DNA of 64,000 nt, taken from contig CANTUV010000035.1 of assembly GCA_947685225.1 (NCBI GenBank), positions 4,099,501 to 4,163,500 on the forward strand, written 5' to 3'. Shown here one piece after another: positions 25,501-39,043 of this stretch. The DNA is from Garcia nutans (taxonomy: Eukaryota; Streptophyta; Magnoliopsida; Malpighiales; Euphorbiaceae). The notes under the pieces were generated by a model. That model did not search any database. It saw only the letters and a list, made by a program, of their open reading frames with translations, and was not told the DNA's origin. A program made the position numbers and the translations under genes. Numbering within the stretch: position 1 is the first letter of the stretch; the number at the start of each line of letters is the position of its first letter.

Positions 25501-28500
25501 GATAGGAAGAGTTAAGTAAAGCTATTAAATCCAATCCTTTTTTTAACAAGGCAATAGACTCACTCAATCCAACTAAAATTGGGTAAAGGTTGCCAACTTT
25601 TTTTTTTTTTTTTGAACCTAGTTAAAGGTTTTTTTTTACCCAATAGTTAAAGGTTGCTAACTAATTAAAACACAAATAGTTACCTTTTTTTAGGCATTCC
25701 CTTATCATAGTCTGGTTTCTAGAACACCCTATAATTGTAATTCAATGGAAAGTTTCACAAAATCAAAAGGATCAGGTGAATATGTCTGATTTGATTAGTT
25801 TGAGCGATGAATAAAAATCTCAAATTTTAGTTTTTTTTCTTTAATATCCATCATTTCTATTTAAATTTTTAATCAATAATGATAAATAGAGTTATAAAAA
25901 TATTAGTTTAAAAAGCTTTAATCAATTTTCCACTTATAAAAGCAACGATTAAACCTTTTTTTATAAATAAAAAAAATAAAAAAAATTACATTATATGCCA
26001 ATTTTTTAATCTTTTATAAAATATTTTTTAATTTTAGTATATTTTGCATATATTATGTGCATACTAGATGAATATTTTTTGAGAGTGTGATATTTTTTTT
26101 TGTTACAATAGATGTATATTAGTAAAAAGAACTATTTTTAAAAATAAAAGTTAAAAAGTAGACATTTTTGAAAGAAAAAAACAGATATTTTTAAAACTAA
26201 TTTTATTTTCATATATAAATCAAAAAATCAAACCAATTAATTTTCAATTCTTTATTTTGTATAAGCAAACTCATAAGTATATATACAGTACTTAAAAAAA
26301 ACTCAGTTATGAAGCCTAAGACTAGGGAGAAACATAGAGCACACCAACATATGATATAATTGAAAATGAGCTCAACAGCTAAATAATTCATATATATATT
26401 TCAAAGTACATATTCCACAAAAAACTCCCAAGTTTTAAGGTTAAGAAAAAAAGGCCTTAGATGATGGCTAAAAAGGCCTTTGAAAGGTCCTGTCTTATAT
26501 TATGAAATCATTGACGCCATTTATATCCATTTTCCATCACTAATCTTAATATACTGTCAATATTCTGCTGTTGCTCTTGTTGCTGCCGTGCTGCTCCTAA
26601 AATTGAATATACATCAGCAACATAACATTAAAAAAAAAAAAAGAAGATATAGTACCATCAATTTGTATTAAAAAAAGACCAAATGACAATACGTAATTTA
26701 CTTCTCTTAAAAGTTAAAGCTAACAACCTGCGGGACGAAGTCAGAAATTTAATAAAAGAAGGCAAAAATAAAAAATATTATATATATTAAAAATAATATA
26801 AATAATAAATTTTTTATAAAATTTTTAGATTAATATATAAAAATTTCTTTCATACATAAAGAAAAAAGAATTATAATTACTTTTTACAAGATAAAATGTT
26901 AAAAGTATAAATAATAAAATTAAAATAAAAAAATTTTAAAAAATAAAAATTTTAACCTTATATTAATTTTAAATTAGTTTGAAGGAGACCAGTAAAAATT
27001 TTAAAGGAGGTAAATGAAGATTTTTGAAAACTTTAATAAAAAAATATATATATAATTTTTTTTTTAAAATAAAGAGGAATAATTGTCTCCCTTTTTTAAA
27101 GAGTGATTTCGCCATTTACAATGTATTTTGCTAAGCTAGCCATCAGCATTAGAAAAAACACAGAGAACGATCAGAGACAGACTTAAGGACACCATCCCTT
27201 CCAAAGGGTACACACAAAAGCCAATATTTATGCACAGTACATAAATTCAATCCCCACTTATCTTGCTCCTATAGGTCTACCCTACATTAATGAAGGTTTA
27301 ACGAAGGAAAGGAGGGTAGACGAGAGGAGAAATTAAATTTACATTGAATTTACTCTCTTCTACTTCTTTTTACCCTATTATTTTTTACGCTAAATAAGAG
27401 AAAGTAAGGGAAATTAAATTTATTTTCTTTTCCTATACCTCCATTTACTTCCAACCAAACATAGGCTATGGACAACCCTCTTTGAGTTTTGTGCATAGAG
27501 TACAAACTAAGTGTCGTGATAATTGAGGCTTCAATTTGTAAGTATATTGATTCAAATCCTTTTCCACTGCTGAATGTGTTTGGAACATAAGTAAATTAAA
27601 TTCTATAAATTACTAACACTTCGAATAGAGCCAAATATCAATATTTAATATATTTTTTTATATGGATATACATGCGATACGATTCAATACGTATCTTATG
27701 ACTCTATATGTATTTTATTATTTTATTATTTTTATTTTTTAAATATAAAAATAATACAACGGAATACATATAGAAAATGACGGAGATATATTTAAAATAC
27801 TTTAGGATATTTTAAGATATATTTTAATAAAAAATTTAATTTATATGATATTGATAAATTAGTAATTAAATAATTATAATCAATTTTAATTACAAAATTG
27901 ATCTTTTTATCACAAAGATTTTTTTTTGTATAAATATATTTATATATAATTAAACTAATATATATTTATTTTGAATATATATTTATATCTTATTATATTT
28001 TTATAACTTAAAATATATATAAAATATACATGTGTGTATAATTATAATGATATATAAATGAATTAATATATATTTATTTTAAATATAAGTTTATCTCTCA
28101 TTATATTTTTATAATATATATATATATATATATATGTCCATATGTATAAATATGTTTTACCCATATTATATCCTTATTTATATTGAATCGAATCGTATTA
28201 TATTCGTGTCTCATTGTTATACCCGTGCTTGATAGATTAGGTCCACGAAGGCTTTAATGAAAAACTTCACTTCAGCAAGCCCATTTACATTGTTTGATCG
28301 ATTTTACGTTATCCAAGCAATTAGCTGTCCCTTTTCCTAGATTTAGTAAACATTTAATTTTTATAAGTTTCTGTAGATTTTCCTCAGTCCATTGCCATTT
28401 TATTGTTCTTTTTCCTCATTTTATTAGGTTTTGCTGTTTAGAATTCAAACAAGCTACGGAATCACCTCCCGCGATATAATTAAAGGCCAGGATTTTCCTT

Positions 28501-29357
28501 GCTATTTTTTTTACATTAGAAGGAAGAAAATAGATTCGGAGTCAGTTATTCAGAGAATAAAATATACTTTTCCTTAGACAATATATCCGTCTTTTATATG
28601 TGAAACTGAATGATTAATGAATGTAGGTCTTTTTAATTTTTTTATAAATACTCTACAGTTTTTGCATATTTTTGATGTATAATAAAAGTATGATAGATAT
28701 ATACCTCTCAAAATGAAACACCTTCAAGTATTTTTTTTAAAATTGAAAATCAAAAGGTGTTTTTTTTTTTTGAAAAAATTGAGTATTTTTTAGAACATTT
28801 GTATTTTTCAACATATTTTTGAAGAAACTCCATGTTCCTTTTGGGCTTTTTTTTATTGGATTAGTGACGCACTAAGCACTTTGGAGCTTTATGGACCTTC
28901 ACCAGTAGCCCTACTACATTTGGGCTCACGACACCGAAATTAAAAATAATGGTGCAATGAAAGCAGTGAAGACTGCAATTTGAGAAAGGAAAGAAAATCA
29001 ATAAATTATATTTTTCATTTAAATTAATATTATTAAAATAACACGATTTATTTTTAATTAGTGAATATTAATAGAAACTAATTTATTAGTCATTTTTGTA
29101 CATTTAAATATAACTAAAAATTCACATTGATAAACTTGAAATTAATTCATAAACCTTTTTTAAATTATTATCAAATCTTCAAATTAAGAATCCTGAGAAT
29201 TTTAATTGAACAATGAACTCCCAGGTCTCAGATCCCTTTACAATTAAACCAGACTCCGTTAATAAGAATCCTAACTGTTGTACTAAGAATACATCATCAT
29301 GTTTGGAACCAATTGTTTAATGAGGCAAAAGCTGCTATGGAGGAGCTTTGACATATA
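22553..29357. other. AT-rich intergenic DNA
   Basis: No gene could be supported. Contains poly-T/A runs (for example 25601-25614) and a TA run at about 28113-28134. A glutamine-rich-looking minus-strand reading at 26510-26615 (RQQEQQQ) ends in a stop and matches nothing I can name. The segment 27290-27480 ends with a TIR-like CAACCAAACATAGGC, possibly one end of an eroded Harbinger-type MITE. Confidence 0.45.
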
Positions 29358-29423
29358 GATTGGATATCAACTTAACAAATGCAATATTAAGATTGGATAT
29401 CAACTTAACATATGCAATATTAA
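29358..29423. repeat. 33-bp tandem duplication
   Basis: Two adjacent copies (29358-29390 and 29391-29423) of a 33-bp unit beginning GATTGGATATCAACTTAACA, differing at one position. It lies just downstream of the PABP pseudogene stop, probably in its former 3' flank. Confidence 0.85.
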
Positions 29424-29529
29424 GAATGATTATCAACTAAAATAAATATCCTTGGAACGGGTAAAAATTGGGAGCCACAACGAATAATAAAAGATTCAGA
29501 ATGTGTTCTAAAATTAACAAAAACAAAGC

Positions 29530-31444
29530 TTAAGAAGCAAGGTTGTCATTTAGGGAGAGTGAGGCCATTCGATAAGTTGGACTATTAACCTGTTGCTGCT
29601 GAACAGTTCTAAGCACCTCCATTCCACTGCTTAGGCAACTTTCGCTTTCAGGGCATCTGGAGGCTCTAGCAAGTGTAAAACCTCAGTCTGGTCCATATCT
29701 AGAAGCATGCCAGTCACCTTTGCAGCAATGTCATGCTCTAACTAGTCCACGAGTGGGTATAAATTTTCACTGAGCAACTACATGGTGCACAAAATGCATT
29801 ATCAGAATTTAATATTGTGCCTTGGGCTACTCCAACAGATACTGAGGTCGAACATAATGGCAAATTTATCAAACAACATTAAGTGCAATGTTGTGAGCTT
29901 GATTTATATTAACATTAGATGTACATGAAAAGTAATGAAATGCAATATTATAGACTCACCGTCCTCTGTTGCTCAGGTGATGCATTAGCAAGGGCAGTAG
30001 CCAAATCCTAATCTGCATAGGTTGTGAAAATGCACCTTCTCTAAATGGCATCCCCCCATATCAAAAGGAACATGAAGCATGCCTCCAGGAAGACCAGCCA
30101 TGGGAACATCAGGCATGTTGCGACCAGGAGGGTATCGATAAACACGCCCCCTAGGAAGCATTTATAACTCAAAATGAGATGAAAGTAAATTAAAATTTGA
30201 ATATTCAAAGTACACTTTACATACATTCACGTACAAATTGAACTATTTGAACAAATAAGACAGGAACAAATAATTTGGGTGAATGTCAAATTACCACCCA
30301 CCTGCGGCTGCATAAGGGGTAGTGGTTGCTGGGGTTGCACAGGCCCTGCTCCAGATCTCCGACCACTTAGACGCTGAGCCTGTTGACCTGGTTGGACCAT
30401 CAGAACAAAAAAATTTGGCCTCATTCCAGGAACCAGATGCTGCTGACACCCAAATCCAGGCTGTCATTGCAAAATGAGGCCAATTATTAATTGCTATCTT
30501 GCAAATGGTCAAGGATAAAGCAAGCACACTAAGAACAAAATGAACACAACTTTATCATACCAATCAGCTATAAAGATAGGAACTAAATAATTAAAGTGCA
30601 AAAAATGGAAGCCTAATATGTATATCTCACAATTGAAATGATTAAATTAACAGAAGTTCCTGGAAAGAAAAAACCTTCAAGTCAAACTTGAATTACAAAA
30701 ACAACCACCTACTAATGGAAGGAGCATGAAAACTTCATTTTACAAAGATTATCTACCTAACTAGCAAAAGCTATTGATTACTTCATATATATCTTAAATT
30801 CCATTTTATCTTTTCTCGAATCACTCTGAAATCTAAAGGGCAAAAAAATATAGCTTAAAACTTGGCTAATGGAAAAATAATAATAATCTAAACGAATGGT
30901 AAGTATAGCTAAAACAAAAACGACAAGTAACAAAATCCTCCCATAAGTAGCATTTTTGGGCATCGCAGCTCCAAAGAAATGCCCTAAAGTTAACCACCAC
31001 TCACTTGGCGAGGGACAATAGCAGGAGGGCCTTGACCATAGAATAGTTGTTGTCCAATACCTGGAGTGCCAGGGGGGTAGATAGGCATCCGAGGGCCAAC
31101 TGCAGGTGCCATTACAGGACGCGTTTGTGAAAACTATGCCTACACAAAAGATAAGAGATCTAAGAAAGCAAGAAAACACGTGCCAGGGGAAGCATGGGAG
31201 GCGAAAAACTACATGAACTAAAATATATTAGGGCAAGCAATGGTACAAATAAAATCAACACAATCCAAGGACTCAAGATGCCGTTGTTTCATTTTTCAGC
31301 TCCACAGAACCTTGGAACAATTAATACAGCATCTAAGCTCAAAATTATTACCTGCAACCTTGCTCTTCGTTCTTCTTTCCTTTGAGCAAGTGCAACGCAC
31401 AACGTTTTGCTAACTACCATTTTGCCATTCATCTCAATAAGCTG
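29530..31444 (-). pseudogene. PABP pseudogene exons 5-9 (linker and MLLE domain)
   Basis: Exon 5 (31352-31444): IEMNGKMVVSK and VALAQRKEERRARLQ. Exon 6 (31005-31133): FSQTRPVMAPAVGPRMPIY, then GIGQQLFYGQGPPAIVP. Exon 7 (30302-30460): LVPGMRPNFFVLMVQPG, then GRRSGAGPVQ. Exon 8 (29960-30161): MLPRGRVYRYPPGRNMPDVP, then two frame changes before ANASPEQQRT. Exon 9 (29530-29777): SENLYPLVD, stop, LEHDIAAKVTGMLLDMDQTE, VLHLLEPPDALKAKVA, stop, ending ASLSLNDNLAS. The MLLE peptide-binding core (KVTGMLL-MDQ) is recognisable. The proline-rich linker shows the gene is a PABP and not another RRM protein. Confidence 0.92.
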
Positions 31445-32634
31445 CTAAGAACCAAAAAGAAAATAAAAATTAAGATAAAAGAGAAACAAGAAAATGTGGG
31501 AGAAAAACTGTCAACCGGCATATATGTGAACATGCACGTGTTTAATAACTTACTGCTTCTCACTTTTTATTGAACTTCAAAATTATGTCAAGGATATTTA
31601 AGTAATTCTAATCGAATTTTGCTCAATTATATCTGCAATTTTAAATGCAAAATGGATTTTCAGTTTGTCACTCCTTTCAAAAAATTAGGAGAATAATCCA
31701 AAAGCCTCCTGTTTGAGCTTGGGCCAAAGAGTAAATCCAATAAATGACTCCAATGTGGTTTCTATTGTTAACTACCTTCCAATATTCTCTCTCTCTCTCT
31801 CTATACTATAAAAATGTACTCAATTATCAAAGAAAAAATCCATTCATAATCTTTATTTATTTTTTATCAATAATCATATTTAACGATAAATTACTAAAAA
31901 AAAAGATATAGCTATATTTTTTGCAGGTAATGAAAATACCGACGAAAAAAATATCTGTCGATAATTTATCGATAAAAAAATTTTCATTGGTATTTTCAAT
32001 AGAAATACAGTCGGTAAATTTTACTGATAGAAGAAGTATTCTGTCGATAATATCGACAAAATTTTTTTTTATCAGTAATTACTGACTAAGAACAAAAAAA
32101 TGAGATTTCTGACAAAATAAATTTCTGTCAAATATTATCGACAGAAATTTCATCGGTAATTACTAACTAACTGTACTTATATCCGTAATTACCGATAGAA
32201 AATTTCGTTGGTAATTACTGATAGAAATATTTGTATGTAAGTAGCGATAAAAAATAATTTCTATCGATAATTACCGGCAGAAGTGTAGTTAGTCGATAAT
32301 TCATTATCTCGGAAACATTTTTGACAAAAAAAGTATAATCTGTCCGAAAAAAATAATTATTTTTTAAAATTTAATTATATTTGTTAATTTAAAAATATAT
32401 TTTTTATTAGTATTTTTAATTTTTGTAATGTATATAAATAAATGTATATATTAATTAAATATTAAAAAGAATAAAAAATTAAAAATAAAATTTATATTTA
32501 AATAAAAATTAAATCTAATAAATAAACAAATATAAAATAAATTATACATAAAAATAATATATATATATATATATATATAAAGAACAAAATTAAAATGTAA
32601 AGTACAAATAAAAAAAATAAATCAAGTATAAGTA

Positions 32635-32880
32635 GAAGACGATCAAGGTGGTGGTGGTGGTGGAGGAAAACTGTCTTGATGGATCGAAAATCTCTTATAT
32701 AAAATTGGTCATAAACTCTTTAAATTGCTGTTGGACTAATCTCTGCACATTTGTTTGCACATGCTGTTAAATTTGGGTCTGAACTTGTGCATCCACCTGC
32801 ACTTGCACCTCCTGAATCTGCTGCTGAGCAGTCAAATCACGTTCCGCTAACTGTTTCTTGAAATGCTCAAATGGTTATAT
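32635..32880 (-). pseudogene. Remnant of a CACTA transposon-encoded protein (plant transposase_24 type)
   Basis: Minus-strand reading gives HFKKQLAERDLTAQQQIQEV, VQVDAQVQTQI, a stop, then NVQRLVQQQFKEFMTNF before another stop, with a GGT/ACC run behind it. Short Q/V-rich coiled-coil-like C-termini of this kind are found in plant CACTA-associated proteins (inference from family character). Nothing resembling a transposase catalytic domain remains nearby, so the element is non-autonomous. Confidence 0.45.
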
Positions 32881-35800
32881 ATCTAAGCACGTATTGTATT
32901 CATTTTGCCTTGTATACAAAAAGAACAATATAATTAAATACTACAAATTAAATCTTCTTATTTCTCCTTTCTAAAGAGTTGAGTCCTAACCCATTCAAAA
33001 ACACAATATATATCTTATTTAATATAATACAAAACTTTATACAAATTATGAAAAAAATTCGACAATATTTTTTCTAAGTTCTCTAAGTACACTATGTCAA
33101 ATAATATAAATATTCAGATATACACTCAAAGAATAAAATGAGAAAAATACTACGAGTTTTCTACATAATTTGCAAACTACTATGTCTCACATTAATGTTA
33201 GTGACCTAATAGATATATATTGATATTTTTAAACTGTTAAAATGAGATAATTCAAGGAGTTCTCATTTTTTTTTTAAAAAGTAACTCACCAAACGAATAT
33301 TAAGATTTATTTTTAAATGATATTTATTCAAAATAAATACATTAACAATCGATATTAAAATAACGCACCCTTATATTTACTACCTAGATATTTTAAATTA
33401 TTATTTAGTACATATTATGAAATTTTATAAGTCTAAATATATGCTATTTAGATATTTATAATTATTATTTATTGTACATGAAGAAAATTCATAGACCTAA
33501 ATATATGCTCTTTAGATATTTGTAATTATTATTTATTACATATAATAAAAATTCATAGGTGAAAATATATGTCTTGTAGATATTTATAATTATAATTTAT
33601 TACACACTATAAAATGTTAAATGCTTAAATATTTATTCTTTAAATTTTAATTATTATTTATTATATATTATGAATTATCAATATGCTCCTAAATATTTAC
33701 TTCTTGGATTTGTTATTAATTATATATTATATTTTTTCATTAACAATCGATTTGCTAATTTTTTAATTTTTTACACCAATATATGTCAAAATTAATTTTA
33801 ATAATTTAAGTATTTATCAAATTTTATTATACCAATTAAATTAATTAATTAATTTTTTATTCTAAGACCCTGTAATTGCTTTTAAAATTTTTTTATTTTA
33901 TAATTTATAATATTATTGTTGTAAATATTATAAGTGTACTAAAAATAAAAGGATAATTGGGGTATAAATTAAGTAGAAAAATATAGTTTGTGTATGCGTA
34001 AAAAATAATTATCCAAATTTTTTTATATCAAGTCAAAAATTTATTAATTAATCAATTTATCACATAGTCTAATTGTTTCTAATTTTTAAAACTATTAAAT
34101 TTTTAACTTTTTTCAATTTATATTATAAATTTATAATAAAAATATTATTTAAATTATACTTTAAATGTCATAAAATTATAAATAAAAATTAAATTATTAT
34201 CTTCTATTGGATCTATACATTTGAGATTTTTTAAAAAAATTCAAAATAAGACAATATGTATTTCATTATATCGCTTTAATTATTAAATTTGAATTATTGA
34301 GTTTAAATTATACCGCACTTAGTTTTGACTAAAATTCTAAAAATACATAAACTTATATAAATCTATAACAATAAAAATATATATATATATATAACATAAA
34401 AAAACATATACATATATACATAATCACCAAAATAATATAATGTAAAATATTAATCCAAAATTTATAAAAAATTCACAATTTCAATTTTTAAACATATATA
34501 CAATCAATATTTAATTGTTTAACTACAAATCTAATAATTACTAAAATTAAAAAATACTCATTTTAAATAAAATAAGTTAATCAAATATTTTTTAAACGTT
34601 CAATTTTTTAATACCAGTTAAAACAAAATCTATAAAATTACAAAACCATATTTTTAATTTTTTAAGTATCAACCTAATAATCACTAAAATAAAAAAATAC
34701 TTTTAAACACTAATTTCCTATGCAATAATAAAATAATGATATTAATTAATTAATTCAAAATTCATAAAATAATAAGAAAAAAAATTTAAACACTAATTTC
34801 ATATAAATTAATATAATAACTAAAAATTTTAATTCTTAAAATTAATTAGCTATAAATCTATAAAATTTCAAAGCTTACCCTAAATTATATTTTTTTACAC
34901 AAAATATTAAATTCCAAAAACTCATAAATTGTAAATTTTTAACTAAAAATATGAAATTCACTAAAAATATATCATAAAACACCTAAAATATATTTAAACC
35001 CTAAAATATTTCTATTTATCAAAAAATTTCTAAAATTATAAAAAAAAATTTTAAATTTCTCTAAAACATATTCTATTTAAGTAAAAAAATTATTTTTTTA
35101 TATTTTAAAATTCTAAAATTTATAAAAATAAATCAAATTTACCTAAATTTATTTAAATATTTAAAAAATAACCTAACAAAAATTCAACACCCTAAGATAT
35201 TTATATTTACCAAAAAATTTCTAAAAATATATTAAAAATTTTAAATTTCTCTAAAACATATTATATTTAATTTATAAAATTATTTTTTATGTTTTTATTC
35301 TGTAATTTATAAAAATAAATTTAATTTACCTAAAATTTTGTTACAAATTTTTAAAAAAATCATAACACCCTAAAATATTTATATTTACAAAAAAAATAAC
35401 ATAAAATATAACAAAAAGTTTTAATTTTGTCTAAAAAATTATTTTTTTCAACAAAAAAAACTTAAAAACTTAAAAATTTTTATTTTTTATTCTAAAATTT
35501 TAAAAATTAAATCATTTAACCTAATTTTTTTTACAAATTATTATAATATCCTTAAAAAAAATCTAAAACACTAAATAAAATTCTAAATACCAAAATAATT
35601 TCTAAATATATTATAAAATTTTTGAAATTCCATAAAATAATATCTGATTACATAAAATAAAATTAAAAATCTATTTTTTTATTTTTTCAAAAATCTAAAA
35701 AAAATTACATTTAATTTTTGAAAAATAAAAATTCCTAAAAAAATCTAAACACGTGAATGAAATTCTAATTATCAACAAAATTTTAAAATATTTTATAAAA

Positions 35801-36399
35801 ATTTTAAGATTTCCTAAAATGATATTATGATTAAATAAAATAAATATACAAATTTTCTTTTTTTTTTAGAATTTAGAAACAAAATGAAATTTACCATAAA
35901 ATATATTATAAAATACCCTAAAAATCAAACAACGCACAAATAAATATAAATAATCAACCTAAACTATAACACTCACAAAATTTCAATAAACAACATAAAA
36001 TTTATTATAAATAAAAAAATAAATTAAAATAAATAAGACTATTAAAAATTGCTAAATTTTAAAATAAATACCTATTTTTCTTCTTCTTCTTCTTCTCCTT
36101 CTCCTTTTTCTTTGAGCATAAAAAAAAATTAAAATATGCACAGTACAAGCAGAGAAGCAGAGGGTGAAGGAAAAGGAAGTGAGGCTGATAGAAATGGAAA
36201 AAAAGAAAAGGGAGATGGGTTTTATGTCAAAATTTACCGACTGATATAGGTGTTTGTTGATATATTTTTTGAGAGAAAACTTTTTTCTCGCTAATACCGA
36301 CATAAACCTTATTCTGTCGGCAAAGTTCTTACCGAAGTAAATTATCTTCGATTGTTCATTTACTGATAGAAGACATTTTCTGTTGATATTACTGAGAAA

Positions 36400-37300
36400 A
36401 AAAAATTCTATTAATAAATGAATATTGATTGGAGCCAAAAATCTCTCCATTCGTACGCAATTTACCGAGAGTAATATCGACACAAATAATATTCTGTCTG
36501 TAAATCTATCACCAAAAATTTTTTTGTTACTATTTATTTACTGATAAAAATAATTTTCTTCCGGTATTATCGAAATTTTTTTTTCTCTCAGTATATAAAT
36601 AGTGAATGACGCCATCACTCCTGCCAATTGTCAATAATTTACCGAGAAAAATTTTTTTACTCTGTAATACCAACAAAAATAGTTTCTAATGGTAAATGTC
36701 TCACCAAAAGATTTTTTTGTGACTGTTTATTTACTAAAAAAAATAATTTTCTGTTAATATTACCGAAAGAAAAATTTTTGTTTCAGTATATAAATAGTGA
36801 ATGGCACCATTAATCCTATGACTAGTGAATGACACCAGTAATCCTGCCAATTGTGAGCAATTTACCAAGAAAAGATTTTTTTTCTCTGTAATACCGAGAT
36901 AAATAATTTCTGTCGGTAAATATATCACCAAAAGATTTTTTTTGTGATTATTCATTTATCGACAGAAAATTAAAAAAAAATTTCTCGGTATATAAATAGT
37001 GAATGGTGCCTATAATCCCGTCAATAGTCAGTAATTTACCGAGAAAAAAAATTTTCTCTCGATAATACCGATAAAAATAATTTTTGTCTGTAAATATCTC
37101 ACCAACATTTTTTTTGTGACTGTTCATTTATCGACAGAAATAATTTTCTGTCAGTATTACAGAGAGAAATTTTTTTTCTCGGTATATAAATAGTGAATGG
37201 CACCATTAATCCCGCCAATTGTCAGCAATTTACCGAGATAAAATTTTTTCTCTTAGTAATACCGACTGAAAATTATCTATGTCGGTAAAATATGTCAGTA
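36400..37300. repeat. Subterminal tandem array of about 195-bp units in the CACTA element
   Basis: The motif GTATATAAATAGTGAATG (last bases vary) recurs at 36591, 36786, 36988 and 37182, spacings of 195, 202 and 194 bp. A degenerate fifth copy lies near 36409. Each is followed by TGCCAATTGT-like and AATTTACCGAG-like segments, then two oppositely oriented TACCGA motifs. The 36786 unit has a local duplication of AGTGAATG-ACACCA sequence. The left end has no such array, so the element is asymmetric. Confidence 0.85.
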
Positions 37301-37993
37301 ATTAAATTCGCCCTCTGCTAGCATCATTGTTGCCGATAAAATTTTTGTCAGTAAATTTTTATATTTTTATTTTTTCGGGTAATCTATAGGTGTATTTTCT
37401 ATTTTTTTTAAATATTTTTTCTCGATATTCTCTCAATTTTACCAATAAAAATATTTATGTCAGTAAATTTTTTTTGGTAATTCACTGTATTCTTGTAGTG
37501 TTAGGTTTCTAGCAGACTCCAAAGTTGAATAAAAAGAGACTAAGAAGAAATTAAATTAACTATTAGAAATGGACATCAGAAAAAAGGAGAACATTGAAGA
37601 AGCCGTTTTTTAGTTGGAAAGAATCACGAAAATGAAAAGAGAATAATCAAATAGATAAAGAATAAAATAAAAAAAACGAAAAAGACAAAACTGAAAAATA
37701 TGAAATGATGAAGAACATAATCCCTAAATAGAAAGAGAGAGATGCCATCCATTTAGGAGTATCTCAGAATTTAAAATAAAAATAATTAAACATTAAAATT
37801 CTTAAATATCCTTAACATTTTTTTTGAAGCCCAATAGAAAAAGATGGCATTTTAAATTGGCTAGGAAAGACAGAATATCATTAAAAGATGGGCATCGGAT
37901 ATGAAAAACTGAAAGTTGTTGTCCCAAAAGTGGGCAAGTTAGCAGCTCCCTATATGCATAAACATGAAATACATAAAGACTATCATCGTACAC

Positions 37994-39025
37994 CTCGTGA
38001 TGCTTCTTTAGCAATTGAGAAGGAAACAAAGCTTGATCCTCTGTTTACGCCAATAGGGTCACGTATTACCTATTAAAAATACCAATGGGGATGAAAAGAG
38101 ATAAACTATAGCAAAAAAGAAGATCCATACCAATTTTTGCCAAAATAATTTCATACGAAGGAAATAGGAATACAAACCTTGCATGAAGTAATTGTACCAA
38201 ATTCATAGAATAATTCCTCCAGCTTATCATCTGTGACGCTATCATCTAGGTTAAGAACCGCCTTTTAATTCAACTTCTCTCTCAGATTTTTTTGTGCTTT
38301 TCCAACGTACCATTCCTTCTCATGCATCAAATGTCTTCCCATTGAGGGCCTCAACATATTGAGCTGCATCATCTGGATTCTCAAAATTGACAAATTCAAA
38401 ACCTTTGGACTTTCCATCCCATCTCTTATAACTACAACACTAATAATTGTTCCATATGCACTGAAAATTTTCTTCAAATCTTCCTCTGTTGTAGTCTCTG
38501 AACGATTCTTTACATAAAAATTATTGAATTTGACCTTGTCTATGGCAGACTCTCTTTTCTGATTGCGAAGAAAAGGTCAGACAAACTTTTTTGTCATTCC
38601 ACAACATACCATTCAACTTATCAATCGCAGTTTTAGCAGAATCCTCACTATCAAATTGTACAAAACCTATCTTAAAGATTGACTTGAAGAGTCAATTGCT
38701 ACTTTGCAAGATAAAATATTCCCAAATGCTGAAAATGTGTCATGTAGAGCTTTGTTGTCAATTGCTTTGTCCAAATTCTACCATGACAAATAAAAAAAAA
38801 GTCAAAAATTAGCATAAAATGAAGGCACAAAATAAAGGAACAGATACCAACATATATTGAAGGAAAAAGCACAAAACACAATGAAGGGTGAAAATATCTT
38901 CATATGGATATTTCCTGCACCACTGCAACGAATATTAGGATAAATAGTAGGATCATGATAATACATTATCCTAATTGGCTTGCCATTGACAAGAGTGAAA
39001 TTAAGTACTTCTAGTGCTCGAGTAG
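37994..39025 (-). pseudogene. PABP pseudogene exons 2-4 (end of RRM1 to start of RRM4)
   Basis: Exon 2 (38898-39025) reads ATRALEVLNFTLVNGKPIRI and CSGAGNIHMK; the usual SHRDPSIR stretch is rearranged. Its donor is AT instead of GT. Exon 3 (38178-38777) preserves NLDKAIDNKALHDTF, SAFGNILSCKVA, FVQFDSEDSAKTAIDKLNGM and KEWYVGKAQK, but only across several frame changes, with an in-frame stop near 38668 and a deletion joining RRM3 directly to LDDSVTDDKL of RRM4. Exon 4 (37994-38069) reads RDPIGVNRGSSFVSFSIAKE. All these are characteristic plant PABP segments. Confidence 0.9.
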
Positions 39026-39043
39026 CTGAAAACAACAATAATG

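Larger units (their letters stand above)
31801..37503. mobile_element. CACTA (En/Spm) transposon, 5.7 kb, defective
   Basis: The right end reads TTCTTGTAGTG (reverse complement CACTACAAGAATACAGTG) and stops at 37500. The left end begins at 31804 with TACTATAAAAATGTACT, matching at about 19 of 27 positions, mostly by C/T and G/A changes. Flanking triplets are CTA (31801-31803) and TTA (37501-37503), consistent with a 3-bp duplication with one change. Both subterminal regions (about 31860-32340 and 36220-37500) are packed with short TTACCGACAGAAAT-like motifs in both orientations, as expected of CACTA subterminal binding repeats. The interior is very AT-rich and carries only a short remnant of a CACTA protein. 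It lies in intron 4 of the PABP pseudogene. Confidence 0.88.

Noticed and set aside
27290..27480. Harbinger-type MITE ending CAACCAAACATAGGC
   Set aside because: Only one terminus looks plausible; no opposite end or duplication was found.
36052..36483. 143-codon minus-strand frame ending in a run of arginines
   Set aside because: It lies inside the CACTA subterminal repeats. The arginine run is only a CTT/CTC repeat read antisense, and no family resemblance is visible.
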